Part shown: in pieces, positions 35,983-44,592 of the stretch
Numbering within the stretch: position 1 is the first letter of the stretch
Layout: each line of letters starts with the position of its first letter
Source of the DNA: Polymorphobacter fuscus
GTDB taxonomy: Bacteria > Pseudomonadota > Alphaproteobacteria > Sphingomonadales > Sphingomonadaceae
Direction of reading: 5' to 3'
DNA length: 64,000 bases
NCBI RefSeq assembly: GCF_011927825.1
Contig: NZ_JAATJI010000001.1
Span: forward strand, 2,710,001 to 2,774,000
The notes under the pieces: generated by a model
Seen by the model: the letters and a program-made list of their open reading frames with translations, nothing else
Told to the model about the DNA's origin: nothing
Databases searched by the model: none
Translations under genes and position numbers: made by a program

Positions 35983-37038
35983 ATGTCGCTCCTCAAGGCC
36001 TCCAAATCCTACAAGCCCTTCGAATATCCCTGGGCCTATGACTTCTGGAAACGCCAGCAGCAGATCCACTGGATGCCGGAGGAAGTGCCGCTGGGGGAGG
36101 ATTGCCGCGACTGGGCGCAGAAGCTCACCGAGCATGAGCGCAATCTGCTCACCCAGATCTTCCGCTTCTTCACCCAGGCGGATGTGGAGGTGCAGGACTG
36201 TTATCACGAAAAATACGGCCGGGTGTTCAAGCCGACCGAGATCAAGATGATGCTGGCGGCGTTCAGCAACATGGAAACGGTGCACATCGCCGCCTACAGC
36301 CATCTGCTCGATACGATCGGCATGCCCGAAAGCGAATACAGCGCCTTCCTCAACTACAAGGAAATGCGCGACAAGCACGAATATCTGGCCAATTTCAACG
36401 TGGAGACCGACACCGATATCGCCCGCACGCTGGCGATGTTCGGCGGCTTCACCGAAGGGCTGCAGCTGTTCGCCAGCTTTGCCATGCTGATGAACTTCCC
36501 GCGCTTCAACAAGATGAAGGGCATGGGCCAGATCGTCACCTGGTCGGTCCGCGACGAAAGCCTCCACTGCGAAGGCATCATCAAGCTGTTCCACGCCTTC
36601 TGCGCCGAAACCGGCGTGCTGACGCACAAGCTGCGCGACGAAATCGCCGACATCTGCCAGCGCACCGTCCGGCTGGAAGACAATTTCGTCGACCTGGCCT
36701 TCGAAATGGGCCCGGTCCCCGGCATGACCGCGTCGGACATCAAGCGCTACGTCCGCTTCACCGCCGACTGGCGGATGAAGCAGCTCGGCATGAAGCCGAT
36801 CTACATGATCGAGGAACACCCGCTCCCCTGGCTGACGCCGCTGCTCAACGGTGTGGAGCATGCCAATTTCTTCGAAGCCCGCGCGACGGAATATTCCAAG
36901 GCGGCGACCAAGGGCAATTGGAACGAGGTCTGGGACGCGTTCGACAGCCGCAAGGGTGCCAAGGCGCTGAGCGAAGGCGGGGCGGCGAATGGGGTTGATG
37001 ACCGGCAGGGTGGGTTGTTGGGGGTGGCTGCGGAGTAA
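35983..37038 (+). CDS. nrdB: Ribonucleoside-diphosphate reductase class I, beta subunit
   Basis: Small subunit carrying the di-iron centre and Tyr radical for NrdA, 351 residues. The radical Tyr is at about residue 105 in HIAAYSHLLDT, aligned with E. coli Y122. Iron ligands appear in ADVEVQDCYH, NMETVHIAAYSH, and VRDESLHCEGIIKLFH (Glu and His). The C-terminal tail, where NrdA binding is expected, is unusually Gly-rich: KALSEGGAANGVDDRQGGLL. The frame is open upstream but the start is ATG 35983. It is the last gene before the AT-rich cassette. Confidence 0.96.
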   Translation: MSLLKASKSYKPFEYPWAYDFWKRQQQIHWMPEEVPLGEDCRDWAQKLTEHERNLLTQIFRFFTQADVEVQDCYHEKYGRVFKPTEIKMMLAAFSNMETVHIAAYSHLLDTIGMPESEYSAFLNYKEMRDKHEYLANFNVETDTDIARTLAMFGGFTEGLQLFASFAMLMNFPRFNKMKGMGQIVTWSVRDESLHCEGIIKLFHAFCAETGVLTHKLRDEIADICQRTVRLEDNFVDLAFEMGPVPGMTASDIKRYVRFTADWRMKQLGMKPIYMIEEHPLPWLTPLLNGVEHANFFEARATEYSKAATKGNWNEVWDAFDSRKGAKALSEGGAANGVDDRQGGLLGVAAE

Positions 37039-37075
37039 TTAAATAGTTAACCCCAACTATAAGGCTTAAAAAAAC

Positions 37076-37894
37076 GTGAACTCAAACCAACGGCGGATAT
37101 TCGACAGCGTCGTATCAGTAGACGCGTGGCACACGTCATTTGACAATGCCAGTCAAGTCGCTGCTGTTCATGTTGACGTATCGTTCCTGAGAGGGAAGCT
37201 TGGGGATGAGCCAGAAAGCCCAGTTCGTTTTGAGGTTTCCTTGAGCAAGGCGGAGGTTGTATTTATAATACCGGCAGGCGAACCTTTGTCTGTCATACAG
37301 ACATCTGTTCGTAGAGAGCAGCCTCTGACAGTTCAAAAAACATTGATCACATCAAAAGACAGATCAATGATGGTGAAAGGAAATGCAGGTCTGAATATTG
37401 ATGCAGCAAATACCAATATAGAGCTGTCTTCATCGGGAGGGTACTCAAACGCAACAAATTCGCAGGAGCAAACGCAGGTTACCCAAAATACGGGCGGTAT
37501 AGCTTGGGCGCAATCTAAACTGCCGACCGGTGAGTACGTTTGGCAACTAGCTCCAGCCAATTCAAAAGCGCTGCTCGGTAAAGCATGGGATTCGGTTCTA
37601 GAGCCGCTACTTAAAATAAAGAATATGAGCAAGGTAGAGAATGTAATTGAGTCTGTCGCCAGAATTGAGGTCCGTTGCAGACGCGAAGATTTAGTTATAT
37701 CCAATTTTGTTATTAAAGATCAAGGCGTTGTACAAAACATTAAAAACAAGATGCTTAACAACAAGATTGCAGCGGCGGAGGCATACATAAGGAATTCCCT
37801 ATCTGACAGGAATCTTGATGTAAGAAATTTTTCGGATCCGTATGGATCTATTACACTCGCAGATTTGTTTATTGAAAAGCAAATAGAAGAATGA
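37076..37894 (+). CDS. Hypothetical protein of AT-rich cassette, gene 1
   Basis: Unknown 272-residue protein, GTG start, no signal peptide or membrane helix. Base composition is much more AT-rich than any neighbour (about 43% GC by eye against roughly 67%). The first half is beta-strand-like (SQVAAVHVDVSFLRGKLG, VRFEVSLSKAEVVFIIPAG). A Ser/Asn/Gln-rich segment, ELSSSGGYSNATNSQEQTQV near residue 122, leads into WAQSKLPTGEYVWQLAP. The last third looks helical and charged. The stop overlaps the next ATG (ATGA). I recognise no family. Foreign base use and coupling suggest transfer as a pair. Confidence 0.75.
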   Translation: MNSNQRRIFDSVVSVDAWHTSFDNASQVAAVHVDVSFLRGKLGDEPESPVRFEVSLSKAEVVFIIPAGEPLSVIQTSVRREQPLTVQKTLITSKDRSMMVKGNAGLNIDAANTNIELSSSGGYSNATNSQEQTQVTQNTGGIAWAQSKLPTGEYVWQLAPANSKALLGKAWDSVLEPLLKIKNMSKVENVIESVARIEVRCRREDLVISNFVIKDQGVVQNIKNKMLNNKIAAAEAYIRNSLSDRNLDVRNFSDPYGSITLADLFIEKQIEE

Positions 37895-38565
37895 CTAGCT
37901 GGCTAGCTGGAATAAATAAAATACTGTCTGCAAATACCGCAGACTTGAAAGAACTTGCCAGAACAGTCGGAGCCGAGCCAGAGATATTCTATGTCGGACA
38001 AGACCTGTCCGCATGTGATCTAAAAGACCAAGACTTGCGCGGAATGAACCTTACAGGTACCAATCTGACTTGGTCGAACCTAAACGAAAATACAAAAATT
38101 GATCCCCAGTTTGATCCCAGGTTTGTTTTTATTGAAGAATATGTAAATTTCAAAATTACATTAAAGATGGCTGCTCTCTTGCAGTCTTATTGTAATAATC
38201 GACACTACACCTATAAAGCATGGGCCGTTAAGAATCTGGTTGATGTCGCCGTTCGTGCTGATCATAGATTTAGTGGAAACTATGGACTATTTGTCGAAAC
38301 AAACAGCCTATATGAGGAGATCCTCAGGGAGAAACGTAAGACAACTAGTATGCGGGTTTTGATATTCCTTAACATCCAACGCAAAGTATTTGAGCTTTCA
38401 ATCTCTCGATATGGGCATTTTGATTCGGACATTTATGCGCGACTAATTCTGGAAGGAATTGTGCGAGATCGTCTGCCGAAGTTGAATTTCGACTCGTATG
38501 GTAATATTGATCCTTTCCAATTGTACCCTGACGTTTATGAAAACTATCAGCTATTATTGGCGTGA
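37891..38565 (+). CDS. Pentapeptide-like protein of AT-rich cassette, gene 2
   Basis: Unknown 224-residue protein. Residues 37-68 have a pentapeptide-repeat-like run (LSACDLKDQDLRGMNLTGTN, then LTWSNLNENTKID), a fold that often mimics nucleic acid or mediates contacts. The remaining 150 residues are mixed: CNNRHYTYKAWAVKNLVDVA and RRYGLF-like helices, ending YPDVYENYQLLLA. The start overlaps the upstream stop by 4 bases, so the pair is co-translated. Base composition is AT-rich like gene 1. Two-gene cassettes of this kind are common in defence islands, but no known defence domain is visible. Confidence 0.75.
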   Translation: MTSWLAGINKILSANTADLKELARTVGAEPEIFYVGQDLSACDLKDQDLRGMNLTGTNLTWSNLNENTKIDPQFDPRFVFIEEYVNFKITLKMAALLQSYCNNRHYTYKAWAVKNLVDVAVRADHRFSGNYGLFVETNSLYEEILREKRKTTSMRVLIFLNIQRKVFELSISRYGHFDSDIYARLILEGIVRDRLPKLNFDSYGNIDPFQLYPDVYENYQLLLA

Positions 38566-38606
38566 CGCTTGAATAAGTGTTTGACAGAGATTGCAGTAGT
38601 GCGGCC

Positions 38607-38840
38607 TTAAAATCGCTCGAAAGGGGTTGGGGGCCAGCGCCCTAGCCGCAGGAGGCAGGCAGAAAGAGCGTTGTGCCAAGGCCTCGCCGTAGAAAAGATT
38701 CGACGGGGGAAGGCCAGTGTTGTCATCGTCAGCCTCGTGGCATAGCGGTAGGCGGCGTCCTGACCGAGGGGCGCCACGCCATAGTCGTAGATCGCGTCAA
38801 GGTCGCCTCGCGCCGCAGCGCTGAACCTAAGCCTTGGCAA
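38607..38840 (-). pseudogene. Degraded ParE/RelE-family toxin
   Basis: The first 37 residues match a ParE toxin start (RLRFSAAARGDLDAIYDYGV then AYRYATRL), but from about residue 38 the frame is unrelated (TMTTLAFPRRIFSTARPW) and runs into the repeat at 38621-38656. Intact ParE toxins have about 95 residues with a conserved C-terminal basic strand, which is missing. The start TTG at 38840 overlaps the antitoxin stop, as in parDE operons. The toxin is therefore probably dead. Confidence 0.7.
38621..38656. repeat. Extra copy of the nrdA-nrdB arm repeat
   Basis: AGGGGTTGGGGGCCAGCGCC then CTAGCCGCAGGAGGC aligns with the right arm 35921-35958 (ACGGGGTCTGGGGCCC... GCCGCCGGAGGC), somewhat shorter and diverged. 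It lies where the AT-rich cassette meets the broken toxin gene. Confidence 0.65.
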
Positions 38841-39075
38841 GCAGGTTGCGAGCGCGGGCGTCGGCGAATATCTCCTCGATAGTCAGGTCGCAGACCTCGC
38901 TGGTGTCCCCTTCATCGAGTGCCGCATAGAGCGCCGCCTGCCGTGCGGCATCGTCGCGATCACGCACGACCAGATCGCTGAGATAGGCGTCGGCGTCGGG
39001 CCCGGCGCAGGTGGCGACCTGCCGGGCGATCCCTTCGCGGGCCGGTTCGGCATGGCGGGAGGGCGCATCGGACAT
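38827..39075 (-). CDS. ParD-family antitoxin
   Basis: An 82-residue protein like the ParD/CopG antitoxins: N-terminal variable region, then AYLSDLVVRDRDDAARQAAL forming the ribbon-helix-helix-linked helix, and a C-terminal toxin-neutralising tail DLTIEEIFADARARNLLAKA. The start at 39075 gives the usual length; the open extension to 39171 is ignored. Its stop overlaps the degraded ParE start, the standard antitoxin-toxin order. With the toxin broken, this is an orphan antitoxin. Confidence 0.8.
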   Translation of the reverse strand: MSDAPSRHAEPAREGIARQVATCAGPDADAYLSDLVVRDRDDAARQAALYAALDEGDTSEVCDLTIEEIFADARARNLLAKA

Positions 39076-39162
39076 GCCCGCAAATCTGCCCCCGATGGTC
39101 GCGCCCGTCAAAAAAAGGGGTCCGGGCAGCGCGGCTGGTGTGCGAGGTTTCCCAGGACGCGA

Positions 39163-39222
39163 CACCCTCACCCGTGGCCGCGCTGCGCGCGTCTCTCGAC
39201 CTCTCCCGCAGGCGGGAGAGGG
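39163..39222. repeat. Intergenic GC-rich palindromic repeat, copy 2
   Basis: Contains CACCCGTGGCCGCGCTGC, the core GCGCGTCTCTCGACCTC, and a CTCTCCCGCAGGCGGGAGAG hairpin. Core and layout resemble 826-889. Confidence 0.45.
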
Positions 39223-39257
39223 GTTGCTGTGGCCGGCGCCGTCGATAATCTGCTCCC

Positions 39258-39631
39258 ATGTCGCGCGTCACTCGGATCGTCAGCCCGCATGCGGCGCCGC
39301 TGCGGCAGAGCATGCCCGACGCCGAAGCCCGGCTGTGGCGGGAGCTTCGCGATCGCCGCCTGCTCGGGCACAAGTTTCGCCGGCAGCACAGCATCGGGCC
39401 GTTCATCGCCGATTTGCCTGTGTCGCGGCGCGGCTGGTGATCGAACTCGACGGTTCGCAGCATGCGCACGCCGGGGCCGCCGACGCGCGCCGCACCGCCT
39501 TGCTGGCGGCCGAGGGCTGGACGGTCATCCGCTTCTGGAACGCGCGGGTGCTGGCCGACATGGACAATGTGCTGCGCGAGATCATCGCCCATCTGCGGTC
39601 GCCGCGCAGCGGAAATTGCAAGCAGTCCTGA
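39258..39631 (+). pseudogene. DUF559 endonuclease-like protein, frameshifted
   Basis: Two frames together make one DUF559 protein of about 120 residues, a Vsr/restriction-endonuclease-like fold: MPDAEARLWRELRDRRLLGH then KFRRQHSIGPFIAD in the first frame, and FACVAARLVIELDGSQHAHA then WTVIRFWNARVLADMDNVL in the second. The break is at about 39411, where GATTTGCC lacks one T (GATTTTGCC would restore GPFIADFACVAARLV). Either a real single-base loss or a homopolymer base-call error. Function of the family is unknown; members often sit in mobile contexts. Confidence 0.82.
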
Positions 39632-39912
39632 CAGCGCCGCCCGACTCGACCCTCCCGTTACCCCCGTTGCACCCCGTCACCACCCCGCGAACGCCCTGCC
39701 GCCGCCCCGGAAACGCCCCCAGGATGCCCCGCGGCGACCCCGTCGCGCCCCGGCGACGCCCGGTTTTCATCCCGAAAGACCAGGACAATCACCACGCCGC
39801 GAACAGCAAGCCCACACAAAATATCGTTCCAGACCAACTGTTTGCTGGTGCCACGCGCCACATCATAACCCGAAATCTTGACAAAACAAGCCATATAGGT
39901 TAGTGGTGAACC
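39632..39912 (+). other. Intergenic gap, C-rich then AT-richer, with a promoter-like end
   Basis: The first 140 bp is C-rich on the plus strand (CCCGTTACCCCCGTTGCACC style) with no credible gene. The last 100 bp has lower GC and a perfect -35 hexamer TTGACA at 39878-39883, followed by CATATAGG and TAGTGG near -10, upstream of the HTH gene at 39913. The -10 is poor. Confidence 0.4.
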
Positions 39913-40392
39913 ATGAAAATGCCCCGCACCACCCGCCGTATCCGCTCCGATGGCTGGACGCTGCCGCGCCAGCGGATGTTCATCAAGACGCTGGCGATGA
40001 CCGGGTCGGTCAAGCAGGCGGCGGCGCGGGCGGAGATGTCCGAATCCTCCGCCTATCGGCTGCGGCTGCACCCCGGCGCCGAGGCGTTCCGCAGCGCCTG
40101 GGAGACGGCGCTCGGCGCCTGTCCGACAACGCTGCGGCAGGTGGCGTTCGATCGCGCCATCAACGGCGTGCTGGAGGATGTCTATTGCAACGGCGTCGCC
40201 GTCGGCCGCCGCGTCGTGCTCAACGACCGGCTGCTGATGTTCCTGCTGCGCCACTATGACACCGGCGCGGCCTTTACCCCGCAGCACAAGATGCTCGAGG
40301 CGCTGGAACGGCTGGTCGAGGCCGACGACCCTGCGCCGGAGATCGTCGCGGCGGCGGACGCGCAAGGTCAGCCGGCGGTGGACGTAATCTGA
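39913..40392 (+). CDS. Small helix-turn-helix protein
   Basis: A 159-residue protein with one apparent N-terminal HTH: WTLPRQRMFIKTLAMTGSVK then QAAARAEMSESSAYRLRLHP (residues 15-54), a style shared by phage terminase small subunits and many sphingomonad orphan proteins. The rest is helical (FRSAWETALGACPTTLRQVA) with no other domain. It is probably DNA binding. No phage genes lie nearby, so a terminase role is doubtful; its own promoter-like element precedes it. Confidence 0.75.
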   Translation: MKMPRTTRRIRSDGWTLPRQRMFIKTLAMTGSVKQAAARAEMSESSAYRLRLHPGAEAFRSAWETALGACPTTLRQVAFDRAINGVLEDVYCNGVAVGRRVVLNDRLLMFLLRHYDTGAAFTPQHKMLEALERLVEADDPAPEIVAAADAQGQPAVDVI

Positions 40393-40468
40393 ACTTGTCG
40401 GCAGCAAGTGACTGACGGAAAACGATAATCCCGGAAACAAGGCGCTGCAATCCACAGCGGGGTGAGGA

Positions 40469-41440
40469 TCAGGCGGCGCTGACCAGCCCCTGCGTCGTCG
40501 CCCAGGCCAGGAACAGCTCGGGCCATGCCGCCGCCGGCTTGCCGACCGCGCCGCGCAGGCCAAAGCCATGGCCGCCGGCGGTGAACAGGTGCGTTTCCAC
40601 CGCGATATTGCGGGCGCGCAGCGCGGCGCGCAGGACAAGGCTGTTGTCCACCGGCACGCTGGCGTCGTCTTCGGCATGGACGAGGAAGCAGGGCGGCGCG
40701 TCGGCGGGGATGTTGCGATGCGGGCTGTGCGCCGCCTCCAGCGCCGGATTGTCGCCGATCAGCAGGGTCCGCGACCCCGGATGCGCGAGCGGCGGCGTCA
40801 TCGAGACGACGGGGTAGATGGGCGCCGCCAGCAGCGGCCGCGCCGGCAGCGCATCGGCGGCATCGACCGGCGCATAGGTGCTTGTGGCAAAGCGCGCCGC
40901 CAGGTCGGCGCAGACATGGCCGCCGGCCGAAAAGCCCATGGCGCCGACCCGCGCCGGGTCGATGCCGAAGGCGGCCGCACGGTGGCGGATGCGGCGCATG
41001 GCGCGCTGTGCATCGGACAGGGCGACATCGGGCCCGGCGGCCCAGCCGTCGCCGGGCAGGCGGTAGAACAGCACAAAGGCGGTGACGCCGCGCGCCGCCA
41101 GCCAGCGGCCGAGCTCATAGCCTTCCTTGTCGACGACGACATGGCGAAAGCCGCCGCCGGGGATGACCAGCATGGCGCCGCCGTTGGGTTGGACGGGGCG
41201 AAAGACGACGAGGCGTGGCCGGACGATGCCGGCGACGGCGCGGTCCGACCGGCCCGGGTCGGTGCTGCGTTCGGTGACGGTCTCGCTCGGCAGCGTCGCC
41301 GGCGCGCCGGGTGCGCCGGCGGGCCACAGGTCGATGGTCTCGGTCGGCGCCGGGCCGGGAAGCGCCTTGCCGGCGGGCGGCGGCGTCTGCGCCGCCACCG
41401 GGGCGGCGAGACCGGCAATCAGGAGGGCGCGGCGATCCAT
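40469..41440 (-). CDS. Exported alpha/beta-hydrolase (esterase, likely on pectin side groups)
   Basis: A 323-residue alpha/beta-hydrolase. Signal peptide MDRRALLIAGLAAPVAAQ, so exported. The oxyanion-type AMLVIPGGGFRHVV (residues 90-105) and nucleophile elbow GAMGFSAGGHVCAD near 168 identify the BD-FAE/acetylxylan-esterase-like group; Asp and His of the triad are in VHAEDDASVPVD and AGGHGFGL near 254 and 288. It begins 20 bp before the TonB receptor stop on the same strand. The neighbourhood makes pectin acetyl- or methyl-ester removal the likely role. Confidence 0.88.
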   Translation of the reverse strand: MDRRALLIAGLAAPVAAQTPPPAGKALPGPAPTETIDLWPAGAPGAPATLPSETVTERSTDPGRSDRAVAGIVRPRLVVFRPVQPNGGAMLVIPGGGFRHVVVDKEGYELGRWLAARGVTAFVLFYRLPGDGWAAGPDVALSDAQRAMRRIRHRAAAFGIDPARVGAMGFSAGGHVCADLAARFATSTYAPVDAADALPARPLLAAPIYPVVSMTPPLAHPGSRTLLIGDNPALEAAHSPHRNIPADAPPCFLVHAEDDASVPVDNSLVLRAALRARNIAVETHLFTAGGHGFGLRGAVGKPAAAWPELFLAWATTQGLVSAA

Positions 41441-41460
41441 GGCAACGACCTCCCGAAGGC

Positions 41461-44340
41461 CTAGTATTTGAAGCGGACGCCGAAATAGAACTGGCGGCCG
41501 GTGTGGTGATAGACGCTCAACCGGTCGGCCGCGCTATCGATATATTGGTCGATATACTGGTCGGTCAGGTTGATCGCCTCGAAGGTCAGGCTGATGGCTT
41601 CGTTGAACTTGACCGAAGCCGACATGTCGACGTTGACCGTGCCCTTGACGCCTTCGACATCGTTGAAGGTCGGTTGGCCCGAATTGGCGTTGAACACCGG
41701 CCCGGCGCCCGGCGCGACGCCGTTGCGGCCCGGAACGTTGGTCAGGTAACCGCTGCGATAGGCCACCGAACCGCGGATCGAGAAGACATCGTCTTCATAG
41801 TAAAGCGTGCCGTTGGCGCTGTGCTTCGACAGGTTGACCAGCGGCTGGATGATGACCGGGGCACCCGCAGCCGTGGCGAGCGGATATTCGATCTTGGAAT
41901 CGACATAGGTGTAGTTGACCTGGACGCCGAAGTTCGACCAGCCGGCGGGCAGGAAGCTGAACGGCGTCTGCAGGCCGACTTCCAGGCCCTTCAACGTGCC
42001 GCCCTTGCTGTTGGCCGGCTGGGTGACGGTGAACAGGTCGGTCGGCGCGACATTGGTCCCGGCCAGCAGCGTGTCGGGCAGGCCGAGCTGGTTGAACGGG
42101 ATCTGCTGGGTGGTCGTGGCGACGAAGCTGTTGATGTCCTTGTAGAACAGCCCGACGGTCAGCGCCGCGCCCTTGGCGAAATACCATTCGGCGCCAAGGT
42201 TGTAGTCCCATGCCTTGGTCGGATCGACAAAGGGGTTGCCCAGCGACAGGGTGCGGTTGCCGCCGCTGATCGAGAACGACCCGCCGGGGTTGACCGTGCC
42301 GATGTTCGGCCGCGCCATGACGCGGGCGACGGCGGCGCGCAGGATGATCTCGTCGGTGACATCGACGCTGAGGTTGGCCGAGGGCAGCCAATTGCCATAG
42401 TTGCGGGTGACCTCGATCAACTGGAAGCCGGGGGCGGTGGGCGTGTTCTGGTAACCGGTCGACGTCTGGCGGGTGTCGACATAGCGGACGCCCGCGTCAC
42501 CGCGCACGCGCATGCTGCCGATCTCGCCCGAATAGACGATCTGGCCGAAACCGCCGAGGCTGCGTTCGCCGACGGTGGTGAAGCTGCCGCGGGCGCTGGC
42601 GTTGGTGATGCCGGTCAGCGCGAACTTGCCGGTGTTGGAATAGAAGCCGAGCGTCGACGCCATGGCATCGATATTGGGAACAACGAAGCCGGCCGGCGAT
42701 CCGCCCAGCGCCGTGTTCGGGCTGAACGAATAGATCGACGTCAGGCCCGGCAGCTGCCCGGGGGCGATGAGGCCCGCGACATCGGTTTCGCTGGTGCGGC
42801 GGAACTCCTGCGAGCTGTAGCCGTACTTCTTCCAGTCGCCGCCGACGCGCAGCTTAAGCGTGTCGGTCGCATCGAATTCGAGCTGGGCCCGGCCGACCTT
42901 GAAGTCGTTATCGACATATTGCGGGCGCAGGCGGACTTCGGCGAGGGTGAACCTGGTCGGGTCGGTGACGTCGAGATTGCCATAGTTGAACGTCGGCGCC
43001 CGACTGCTGAAGTCGTAGCTGTAGCCCTGGACGTTGTTGGCATCGAGCGCGACGGTGGTCTGGATGGGGTTGGAGAAGGCCGACTTCGAATAGCCGCCGA
43101 GCAGGTCGAGGCGGACGCGATCGCCGAACTCCTGGTGCAGCGAGCCGGTGTATTGCTGGAACTTGGTTTCGAGCTCGTCATAGCGCGATTCGACCCGCAC
43201 ATCGACGTTGTTGAACCGGCCGCTGACGAGGCTGTTGTTCGAATCGACAACGGCACCCGGCAGGATGACGGTGTCCTGCTTGCCGCCGGCGCCGCGGCTG
43301 AAGGAGATCGCCTCCAGATACTGCTCCGACCGGTTCGACTTGAAGGTGGCATAGAGCGCATCGAAGCTGAGCAGCGTCGCGTCGGTCGGCGCGAACTGCA
43401 GCGACCCGGTCAGGCCGAGGCGTTTGGTGTCATAGCGATAGCTGTCGTAGCGCGGGATGCGCGGGGCAAAGAAGCCATAGCCCTGCTGCGCGCCGTTGGG
43501 CAGCGTCGATCCGGGGGCGAAGGCGCCGGTCGGGCGGCCGCCGGCGGGGGCATTGTCGGTGCCGCGTTCCCAGCGCACGGTCGAAGGACCTTCTTCGGCA
43601 ATCCCGCGTTCCGAATAGGCGGCCGAGACGAGAACGCCGATCTTGCCGTCAGCGAACTTCTTGGAAATCAGCGCCGCCAGCTTGGGGTTGATGGCGTTGG
43701 AGAAATCGTTGATGCCGACCTGCGCCGACCCGGCAACGGTCATGTCGTCCTTATAGTCGAACGGCCGCGCGGTGACGAGATCGACGGTGGCGCCGAGCGA
43801 GCCTTCCTCGACATCGGCCGATGCCGATTTGCGGACGGTGATCGAATTGAACAGTTCCGACGCAAAGACGTTGAAGTCGAAGCTGCGGCTGCGGTTGGCG
43901 CCGCCGCTGGCATCGGCACCGCCGGTGGTCGACAGGCCCTCGATGCCGTTGATGCGGACGCGGGTGAACGTCGGCCCCAGGCCGCGCACGGTGATGTTGC
44001 GGCCTTCGCCCTGGTCACGCGTGATGGTGACGCCGGGGATGCGCTGGATCGATTCGGCCAGATTGTTGTCGGGGAAGTCGGCGATGTCTTCGGCCCGGAT
44101 AACATCGACGATGCCGATCGACAGCCGCTTGTCGTTGAGCGCGCCGGCGAGCGAGGCGCGGTATCCGGTGACGAGGATCTCCTCCTCCGGATTGCCGGCA
44201 GCGGGCGCGGCCACGGCGGTGGCCGGGTTGGGGGCCGGCGCCGCGTCCTGCGCCCGGGCAGCCGATACGGCGAGGACAGACAGCGACGTGCAGCCGAGAA
44301 GCTGGATCGTGCGACGTGCGAAGCGGTTGCGTGGTGTCAT
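41461..44340 (-). CDS. TonB-dependent receptor, Xanthomonas/Caulobacter type
   Basis: Outer-membrane TonB-dependent transporter, 959 residues, for import of pectin oligomers. The signal peptide ends near SAARAQDA; the TonB-box region has EEEILVTGYRASLAGALNDK around residue 50, then the plug (FPDNNLAESIQRIPGVTITR and ITVRGLGPTFTRVRINGIEG), and a long beta-barrel ending in FYFGVRFKY with a C-terminal aromatic. The match to the TonB-Xanth-Caul subtype is by motif. An operator lies 30 bp upstream of the ATG, so LacI control is likely. GGGGAGA precedes the start. Confidence 0.95.
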   Translation of the reverse strand: MTPRNRFARRTIQLLGCTSLSVLAVSAARAQDAAPAPNPATAVAAPAAGNPEEEILVTGYRASLAGALNDKRLSIGIVDVIRAEDIADFPDNNLAESIQRIPGVTITRDQGEGRNITVRGLGPTFTRVRINGIEGLSTTGGADASGGANRSRSFDFNVFASELFNSITVRKSASADVEEGSLGATVDLVTARPFDYKDDMTVAGSAQVGINDFSNAINPKLAALISKKFADGKIGVLVSAAYSERGIAEEGPSTVRWERGTDNAPAGGRPTGAFAPGSTLPNGAQQGYGFFAPRIPRYDSYRYDTKRLGLTGSLQFAPTDATLLSFDALYATFKSNRSEQYLEAISFSRGAGGKQDTVILPGAVVDSNNSLVSGRFNNVDVRVESRYDELETKFQQYTGSLHQEFGDRVRLDLLGGYSKSAFSNPIQTTVALDANNVQGYSYDFSSRAPTFNYGNLDVTDPTRFTLAEVRLRPQYVDNDFKVGRAQLEFDATDTLKLRVGGDWKKYGYSSQEFRRTSETDVAGLIAPGQLPGLTSIYSFSPNTALGGSPAGFVVPNIDAMASTLGFYSNTGKFALTGITNASARGSFTTVGERSLGGFGQIVYSGEIGSMRVRGDAGVRYVDTRQTSTGYQNTPTAPGFQLIEVTRNYGNWLPSANLSVDVTDEIILRAAVARVMARPNIGTVNPGGSFSISGGNRTLSLGNPFVDPTKAWDYNLGAEWYFAKGAALTVGLFYKDINSFVATTTQQIPFNQLGLPDTLLAGTNVAPTDLFTVTQPANSKGGTLKGLEVGLQTPFSFLPAGWSNFGVQVNYTYVDSKIEYPLATAAGAPVIIQPLVNLSKHSANGTLYYEDDVFSIRGSVAYRSGYLTNVPGRNGVAPGAGPVFNANSGQPTFNDVEGVKGTVNVDMSASVKFNEAISLTFEAINLTDQYIDQYIDSAADRLSVYHHTGRQFYFGVRFKY

Positions 44341-44370
44341 GACAGTCTCCCCATGTTCGGCCGACCCGCG

Positions 44371-44384
44371 TGACACCGGTTACC
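44371..44384 (+). promoter_or_regulatory. LacI-type operator 1 (TonB receptor side)
   Basis: TGACACCGGTTACC, ACCGGT-centred, 30 bp upstream of the TonB receptor start. One of five near-identical sites in the locus. Confidence 0.75.
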
Positions 44385-44522
44385 AATTCGGTAAACGGCG
44401 CCGAACGAGCGCGTTCTTTTTGTCCGTGACGTTCCGTTGCGGAAAATGGCCCCGCTGCGCGGATGCCCAATTCCTCCCCTTCCCGCCACATTTGCTGTGG
44501 TCTGCGACTGGTTTCTTGTCTA

Positions 44523-44536
44523 AGTAACCGGTGTCA
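44523..44536 (-). promoter_or_regulatory. LacI-type operator 2 (pectate lyase side)
   Basis: AGTAACCGGTGTCA, the complement of TGACACCGGTTACT, 57 bp upstream of the pectate lyase start. With site 1 it serves the divergent promoter region of 252 bp. Confidence 0.75.
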
Positions 44537-44592
44537 TAAACGACATTGTCCACATGCAATGGCCTTGTCAACAATTCGCTGGGGAGATCAGA

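Noticed and set aside
39411..39440. Programmed frameshift in the DUF559 gene
   Set aside because: The site GATTTGCC is not a slippery heptamer with a downstream stimulator; a one-base loss explains it more simply.
39913..40392. Prophage remnant based on the terminase-like HTH
   Set aside because: No integrase, portal, capsid or large terminase gene is found within the window.
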